The translations under genes and the position numbers were made by a program. Under the pieces are notes generated by a model. That model was not told the origin of the DNA. It made no database searches and saw nothing but the letters and a program-made list of their open reading frames with translations. From NCBI RefSeq assembly GCF_030373545.1, contig NZ_JAUDCO010000003.1, positions 62,001 to 126,000 on the forward strand: a stretch of 64,000 nt of DNA, in the 5' to 3' direction. Below, piece after piece: positions 59,800-64,000 of this stretch; the first letter of the stretch is position 1, and every line of letters begins with the position of its first letter. Origin of the DNA: Collinsella tanakaei (GTDB taxonomy: Bacteria > Actinomycetota > Coriobacteriia > Coriobacteriales > Coriobacteriaceae).

Positions 59800-60417
59800 G
59801 CCGTAGTGGTGGATGTCGCGTTCGAGGTAGCGGCGGCGCATGACCGTCGGGTTCGCATCGTTGATCCGCCGGTAGCGCGGGCAGTCCTCGGCGTGGTCGT
59901 TGATGATGCCGCACGCCTGCAGGTGCGAGTAGACGACCACGGGCCCCAAGTACTTGAAACCGCGGCGCTTGAGATCCTTCGAGATCTTCGCCGAAAGCCC
60001 GTTGCTCACCGGGATATAGCCCTGGGCGTGCTTGTGGTAGAGAATCGTCATGTTGTCCGAAAAGCCCCACAGGTAGGCCGAGAAGCTGCCGAACTGCTTG
60101 CGCACCTCGATGAAGCGTCGCGCGTTGTTGATGATGGCTTCGATCTTTCGGCGTGACCGGATCATCCCCGGTGTCGCCAGGATGCGCTCGATGTCGTCCT
60201 CACCGTACGCAGCCACGCGTTCGTAGTCGAAACCGTCAAAGCAACCACGCAGGATCTCGCGCTTCTGCATCATCATGTTCCAGTTGAGCCCACATTGCAT
60301 GACCTCGAGCGAGAGGAATTCGAACTGCCCGATGTCGTCGTGCAGCGGCACGCCCCACTCCTCATCGTGGTAGCGTCGGGTTATTTCGCTCGGTCTATCT
60401 CAATCGCAGTACGACAT
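59797..60417 (-). pseudogene. tag: DNA-3-methyladenine glycosylase I with nonsense codon 6
   Basis: The frame from ATG 60417 (GGGGG upstream) reads MSYCD, then TGA at 60402-60400, then DRPSEITRRYHDEEWGVPLHDDIGQFEFLSLEVMQCGLNWNMM and a complete Tag to HAEDCPRYRR. In Tag proteins the codon after CD/CG is a conserved Trp, so TGG has become TGA. Zinc ligands Cys 4 and the His of YHD lie at the start, the His and Cys of DHAEDC at the end. A GTG at 60351 with GAGGAG upstream could restart translation, but that product would lack the first two zinc ligands. It removes 3-methyladenine when intact. Confidence 0.85.
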
Positions 60418-60441
60418 CGTTGCCCCCAAAAAGATCGAACC

Positions 60442-60470
60442 CGACAAGATCGAACCCGGCACCATCTTGC
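60442..60470 (+). repeat. Palindromic element family 3, copy 5
   Basis: CGACAAGATCGAACCCGGCA then CCATCTTGC, with a partial repeat AAGATCGAAC just before it. It is nine bases from a family 2 copy. Confidence 0.82.
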
Positions 60471-60478
60471 CTGGCCGA

Positions 60479-60510
60479 GCGGGAAAAAGTGCCTGCCCCC
60501 ATTTTCCCAT
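60479..60510 (+). repeat. Palindromic element family 2, copy 5
   Basis: 32 bp, GCGGGAAAAAGTGCCTGCCC then CCATTTTCCCAT. On the minus strand its first base is the last base of the methyltransferase stop codon TGA (60512-60510). Confidence 0.9.
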
Positions 60511-61310
60511 CACTTCTCGGCGCAGGTGGCCCAGAAGGTGGGGATGCCGAGTTCGTGCAGCCGTCCCTCGCCGTTCGTGTCCTCGTACAGGTCGAGCAGA
60601 CGAAAGCCCGCCTGGATCTGTCCGCGGATCTGCTCGTCGAGTGTGTGCGAGAACTGCATGCCCCAATCGGCAAGCTCGCCTTCGGGGATGAGCGAGGGGT
60701 CGCGCAGCGGGTTGAACGGCAGGCCGCGCACGATGCGCTCCTCGTCATCGTCCACCACGTAGTTGAAGCCGTTGTCGAGGCCCGCCAACAGGCGCCCGCC
60801 CGGCGCCAGCACGCGGAAGCACTCGCGCCACACGGGAAGGACCTCCTCGATGTAGCAGTTGGACACCGGGTGGAAGATGAGGTCGAACGCCTCGTCTTCG
60901 AAGGGCAGCGGGCGCGTCATGTCGGCGCGCACGCACCGGATCTCGTAGCCCTCGCGCTCGGCGACGAGCCGCTCCGAGGCGATCTGCTGCTCGGAGTAGT
61001 CGAGCACCGTGCACGTGGCGCCCATCGCCGCGAAGATCGGCATCTGCTGGCCGCCGCCTGCCGCCAGGGCGAGCACGCGCTTGCCGCGCATGTCGGGGAA
61101 AAACCAGCTGCGCGGGACCTCACGCGTGGTCGTGAGCGCCATGGACCAGTCGCCCGCGAGCGCTGCCTCGTAGCGCTCGTGCGAGATGGGTGTCCCCCAC
61201 TGCCAGCCGTCATCGATCCACTGGTCGATGATCCGTGCATTGAGGTCGGTATACGATTCGGCGGACACGACGTCCTCCGCCCCCGTACCGCCATGCTTCT
61301 GCAATCCCAT
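60510..61310 (-). CDS. Class I SAM-dependent methyltransferase
   Basis: The 266-residue protein has a Rossmann methyltransferase domain: RVLALAAGGGQQMPIFAAMGATCTVLDYSEQQI (motif I and the acidic end of strand 2, about 79-111), RADMTRPLPFEDEAFDLIFHP (motifs II-III) and RVLAPGGRLLAG. An N-terminal helical part (SYTDLNARIIDQWIDDGWQWGTPISHERYEAALAG) resembles UbiE/ArsM-like small-molecule methyltransferases. The substrate is unknown. GGGAG precedes the ATG. Confidence 0.88.
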   Translation of the reverse strand: MGLQKHGGTGAEDVVSAESYTDLNARIIDQWIDDGWQWGTPISHERYEAALAGDWSMALTTTREVPRSWFFPDMRGKRVLALAAGGGQQMPIFAAMGATCTVLDYSEQQIASERLVAEREGYEIRCVRADMTRPLPFEDEAFDLIFHPVSNCYIEEVLPVWRECFRVLAPGGRLLAGLDNGFNYVVDDDEERIVRGLPFNPLRDPSLIPEGELADWGMQFSHTLDEQIRGQIQAGFRLLDLYEDTNGEGRLHELGIPTFWATCAEK

Positions 61311-61327
61311 GTCTCCACTCCCTATGC

Positions 61328-61358
61328 CGACAAGATTGAACCCGACCCCATCTTGTCG
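61328..61358 (+). repeat. Palindromic element family 3, copy 6
   Basis: CGACAAGATTGAACCCGACC then CCATCTTGTCG, 31 bp. It directly abuts the stop codon (TAG, 61361-61359) of the MFS gene on the minus strand. Confidence 0.92.
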
Positions 61359-62594
61359 CTAGTCTTCGATCGTACGAATGCTGGGAATCGCCCAGGTCGC
61401 CACAGCGAGCACCGCCATGGCAACACCCGCGCCCGCAAACCAGGCCGGCGCGCCCACAGCATCGGCAAACAGCGACGAGACCGCAAGGCCGACCGGCATC
61501 GCCCACGACATGATGGCGCCGTACAGGCCGAACACGCGACCCAGGTACTCGGGCGGGATCTTCTCCTGCATGAGCGCGGTCTGCGGACCGGAATAGAACG
61601 GCGAGCTCAGACCCATGAGGAAGCTCATCGCCAAGAACAGCAGGTAACCTTCTGCGCCAAGCATGCCCGCCACGAACGTCGCCGCGCCGTAAAGGGCCGT
61701 GGCGGCCACCACGGTGAGCGCGCGGTTCTTGAAGCCGCCCGTCGAGGCGAGCAGCGCCGAACCGGCGATCATGCCCACCGAGAACACGATCTCGGCGGTC
61801 GCCGCGTCGGTCGTGGTGCCGCCGAAGTGGTCGAGCGTCATGAGCGGGAAGAGCGCCGCGATGGGCGAGAACACGAGCGTGAACACGAAGCCGCACCAGA
61901 GCAGGGCGAACAGGCCGCGATAGCCGCGCAGCACGCGATAACCGGCAGCCGTCTCGCCCATGAGCGCGCGGACCTGCGCGGCAATGCCGACGCGGCCCTC
62001 CCCCGCCGGCGCCTGCGAGCCGCCCACGTCGAGCCGTGCCGCAAGCACAGCGGCCGTGGCGAACAGCGCGCCCGCGACATCGAGCGCGATCATGGCTGTC
62101 AGGCCCCACAGCGGATAGACCACCGCCGCGATGGCCGTGCCCAGGATGTAGCCGCCCGACTGCACCGCCTGCGTGACGCCCGCCAGGCGAGTCAGGTGCT
62201 CGGCCGGCGCCACGAGCGGCGTCAACGTCTGGAACGCTGGAGTGTGGAAGGCACTGCCGATAGCACGGAAGAACAGCGCCGCGATGACCACCCAGACAGG
62301 CAGCGCGCCCGTCATCGACACGAGCGCCACGACAGCGCTCACCGCGGCAATGAACAGATCGGCGCCGATGAGCACCCGCTTGAGCGGCAACCGGTCCACG
62401 ATGGCGCCGGCGAAGGTGCCGAACAGCGCCAACGGTAAAAAGCCCGCGAGCGACGCCAGCGACAGCATGCTCGCGGAGTTCGTAGCGAGCGTGATATGCC
62501 AGATGAAGCCCATCTGCAGAATGGAGCTCGTGAGCACTGAGACGAGCTCACCGCCCCACACGCAGGCGAGCTTGGCCTGCCACGACCGTTCCAT
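61359..62594 (-). CDS. MFS transporter (MFS_3/enterobactin exporter-like)
   Basis: The 411-residue protein has 12 predicted helices and the MFS pattern LFGTFAGAIVDRLPLKRVLIGAD (motif A, about 44-66). It resembles self-contained MFS_3 exporters (macrolide or siderophore export); substrate unknown. The ATG at 62594 has GGGGAG three bases upstream, and a GTG at 62609 is an alternative. It is 48 bases upstream of, and in line with, the methyltransferase gene. Confidence 0.88.
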   Translation of the reverse strand: MERSWQAKLACVWGGELVSVLTSSILQMGFIWHITLATNSASMLSLASLAGFLPLALFGTFAGAIVDRLPLKRVLIGADLFIAAVSAVVALVSMTGALPVWVVIAALFFRAIGSAFHTPAFQTLTPLVAPAEHLTRLAGVTQAVQSGGYILGTAIAAVVYPLWGLTAMIALDVAGALFATAAVLAARLDVGGSQAPAGEGRVGIAAQVRALMGETAAGYRVLRGYRGLFALLWCGFVFTLVFSPIAALFPLMTLDHFGGTTTDAATAEIVFSVGMIAGSALLASTGGFKNRALTVVAATALYGAATFVAGMLGAEGYLLFLAMSFLMGLSSPFYSGPQTALMQEKIPPEYLGRVFGLYGAIMSWAMPVGLAVSSLFADAVGAPAWFAGAGVAMAVLAVATWAIPSIRTIED

Positions 62595-62661
62595 CCACTC
62601 CCCTATCACTCATTTCCCGTTCATCTTATCCGATGCAAGCGGGTATCCGATGTGCGGCAGC

Positions 62662-62692
62662 CGACAAGATTGAACCCGGCCCCATCTTGTCG
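62662..62692 (+). repeat. Palindromic element family 3, copy 7
   Basis: CGACAAGATTGAACCCGGCC then CCATCTTGTCG, 31 bp, perfect CGACAAGAT/ATCTTGTCG arms. It lies between divergent MFS and nitroreductase genes, so here it is in a promoter region rather than at a gene end. Confidence 0.92.
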
Positions 62693-62752
62693 CCGGTCGT
62701 ACAATCGAGGAGAACCGTTGCGCCCGCGGGCGCCCAGAGGAAGGAAGCGCAT

Positions 62753-63268
62753 ATGGAGTTCAGCGATGTGATCAAGAGCCGGTATTCCTGCAAGAAGTAC
62801 GACGCCACACGCCAGGTGGCGCCCGAGCAGCTCGCGGCCATCCTCGAGGCGGGTCGCGTGGCGCCCACCGCCAAGAACCTGCAGGAGCAGCATGTCTACG
62901 TGCTGCAGAGCGAGGCGGACCTCGCCCTGGTCGACGAGCTCACCCCGTGCCGCTACGGCGCGCCGACGGTGCTCGTCGTGGCGTTCGACACCGAAAACGT
63001 CTACACCTATCCGGGCGACGAGCGCGATTCGGGCATCGAGGACGCGACGATCGTGGCGACGCACATGATCCTCGCCGCCACGAACGAGGGCGTGGACAAC
63101 TGCTGGGTCAACCGTGTGGATCCCGCCAAGGCCAAGGCGAAGCTCGGGCTGCCCGACAACGAGGAGATCCTCATGTTCATGGATCTGGGCTTTGCCGCCG
63201 AGGGTGCGGGCCCGCTCGCGAACCACGCCAGTCGCAAGCCGCTCGAGGACACCGTCACCTACCGCTAG
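62753..63268 (+). CDS. Nitroreductase family protein
   Basis: The 171-residue protein is a short FMN-dependent nitroreductase: FSDVIKSRYSCKKYDATRQVAPEQLAAILEAGRVAPTAKNLQEQHVYVL (the RRSVRxF-like FMN segment and SPSxxNxQ-like loop), then GIEDATIVATHMILAATNEGVDNCWVNRVDP and a C-terminal FMN contact around GFAAEGAGPLANHASRKPLEDTV. The substrate is unknown. GGAAGG lies eight bases before the ATG; the open frame to the left is repeat sequence. Confidence 0.92.
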   Translation: MEFSDVIKSRYSCKKYDATRQVAPEQLAAILEAGRVAPTAKNLQEQHVYVLQSEADLALVDELTPCRYGAPTVLVVAFDTENVYTYPGDERDSGIEDATIVATHMILAATNEGVDNCWVNRVDPAKAKAKLGLPDNEEILMFMDLGFAAEGAGPLANHASRKPLEDTVTYR

Positions 63269-63284
63269 GCAACGGGACGAAACC

Positions 63285-63346
63285 CGCCAAAATGGGGCCA
63301 GGTCCAAACGCGTCGCGACAAGTTTGGACCTGGTACCATCTTGCCG
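63285..63346. repeat. Palindromic element family 3, two copies head to head
   Basis: A minus copy (63285-63315, CGCCAAAATGGGGCCAGGTC...) and a plus copy (63316-63346, CGACAAGTTTGGACCTGGTA...) abut exactly. They are of a variant with TTTGGACCTGG in place of TTGAACCCGG. Next to them CATCTTGTCA (63349-63358) adds a half copy containing the stop codon of the following minus-strand gene. Confidence 0.88.
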
Positions 63347-63354
63347 CCATCTTG

Positions 63355-64000
63355 TCAGCGCGGATGGCGGCCGATGCGGAAGCGGAGTTCGTCGTCGCGG
63401 CGCTCGACAAGACGTCCGGTCGCCGACAGCGCAAGCCACAACCCCATGACCAGCAGGCATAGGCACACCAAGCTGCCAAGCGAGCCCTCGACGACATCAC
63501 GCGAGATGCCGTCAGGAAGCAGCTCCCATGCCACGCGCGAAAGCAGCACCGTCTGCAGGGCAAAGATCGACGTCAGCGCGCCGGCAAGGTTGAGGGCACG
63601 CACGCCCTTCACCGCGAGCGTCTCGAGCCTGCGGGCGCGCGCCAGGTTGACGATGGCGAGCACGATCATGATGAACGCGTAGCCTGCATACCCGTAGACG
63701 AGCGCACCGGGATAGGCCGCCCCGCTCCCCTGCAGCACAAGGCGCGCCACCGTGCTCGACATCGCCATGACCGCAAGCACGAGCGCCACGCCGACCCGAC
63801 GGCAGCGCCTGAGGGAGTCGACGGTCTCGGGCCGATCCTCGACAGCGACGCTCATGAGCGCGCCTGACGCCAGATAGGATTTGCACGTGTTGAGCACGGC
63901 GATGACAACGCCCACCGAGATCGTCCAGATCGAGCGCGCAAGCAGGCCGGCAACGATGCTCACCACGGCAAACGCCACGTGAAGCGCGCCGATCAGCAGC
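63355..64000 (-). CDS. Membrane protein of unknown function, 5' end beyond the window
   Basis: At least 215 residues are encoded; the frame is open to the right window edge, so the true start is outside (a GTG at 63978 is only the first internal start). Five or six hydrophobic segments can be seen, including VVSIVAGLLARSIWTISVGVVIAVL, VALVLAVMAM, AGYAFIMIVLAIVNLAR, LAGALTSIFALQTVLL and LGSLVCLCLLVMGLWLALSA, with a basic C-terminus. No family is recognised. Its TGA stop (63357-63355) overlaps a half copy of the family 3 repeat. Confidence 0.7.
   Translation of the reverse strand, partial: LLIGALHVAFAVVSIVAGLLARSIWTISVGVVIAVLNTCKSYLASGALMSVAVEDRPETVDSLRRCRRVGVALVLAVMAMSSTVARLVLQGSGAAYPGALVYGYAGYAFIMIVLAIVNLARARRLETLAVKGVRALNLAGALTSIFALQTVLLSRVAWELLPDGISRDVVEGSLGSLVCLCLLVMGLWLALSATGRLVERRDDELRFRIGRHPR

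Noticed and set aside
60400-60402. Selenocysteine or recoded Trp at the in-frame TGA of tag
   Set aside because: Relatives have Trp, not Cys, here, no SECIS-like hairpin follows directly, and TGA serves as a normal stop for many genes in the window.

Overview
The window is a stretch of GC-rich chromosome with short gaps, strong GGAGG-type ribosome binding sites and no rRNA or tRNA that I can see. Gene content (short-form ThiC, a cysteine-desulfidase family gene, DUF3793 plus flavodoxin, an LUD-domain protein, a YfcC-type carrier, Cys-rich and LUD anaerobe-type genes) suggests a gut anaerobe of the Coriobacteriia, most likely Collinsella or a close relative. That placement is inference from content and style. 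No phage, IS transposase or CRISPR array is seen.

Layout. 1-5.5 kb: the end of an amidohydrolase, then the phosphate uptake operon pstSCAB (minus strand) behind a Pho-box-like repeat and a very long perfect hairpin. 5.5-12 kb: a dipeptidase, two HAD phosphatases, rpsA, and a cysteine-desulfidase-like enzyme. 12-15.6 kb: arginine biosynthesis argG, a small unknown ORF and argH, preceded by a leader that encodes a 37-residue peptide ending in six arginines within ten codons, with mutually exclusive hairpins: a probable transcription attenuator. 15.6-21 kb: an MFS carrier, a Cof-type HAD and polA. 21-22.7 kb: an AT-rich island with a DUF4041/GIY-YIG protein beside an orphan MNT nucleotidyltransferase and a truncated HEPN-like reading frame. 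22.8-30 kb: M18 aminopeptidase, yaaA, two small proteins, then thiamine synthesis (TPP riboswitch-thiC; thiM-thiE-thiD). 30-36.6 kb: YfcC-type carrier, a pentapeptide-repeat protein coupled to a PARG-like macrodomain protein, a polyprenyl-phosphate sugar transferase and trpS.

36.6-45 kb: a Cys-rich protein, a short MGMT, a LexA-box-controlled Y-family polymerase with a YolD-like partner, a metal/redox group (HMA protein, DUF3793, flavodoxin) around two palindromic operators, an LUD protein, an iron-dependent alcohol dehydrogenase and a GH3 lipoprotein. 45-53 kb: DNA alkylation/AP-site repair (nfo, ogt, alkA-like), DAHP synthase, a GNAT protein, queA and prfC. 53-64 kb: an accessory-looking region with two MFS exporters, a serine carboxypeptidase, LysR plus two aldo/keto reductases, two genes broken by nonsense mutations (a histidine phosphatase and tag), a methyltransferase, a nitroreductase and a membrane protein cut by the window edge.

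The most unusual structure is a set of short dispersed palindromic elements. Three families (33, 32-33 and 31 bp) share a GNNCNNGTCCC-like centre but have different arms. Two of them crowd 53-63.4 kb, where most copies begin exactly at a gene's stop codon and in one case supply the end of the protein. Elsewhere there are a 51-bp stem-loop, a 13-unit heptamer array, a MITE-like element with 21-bp inverted ends, and 13-bp and 39-bp tandem repeats.
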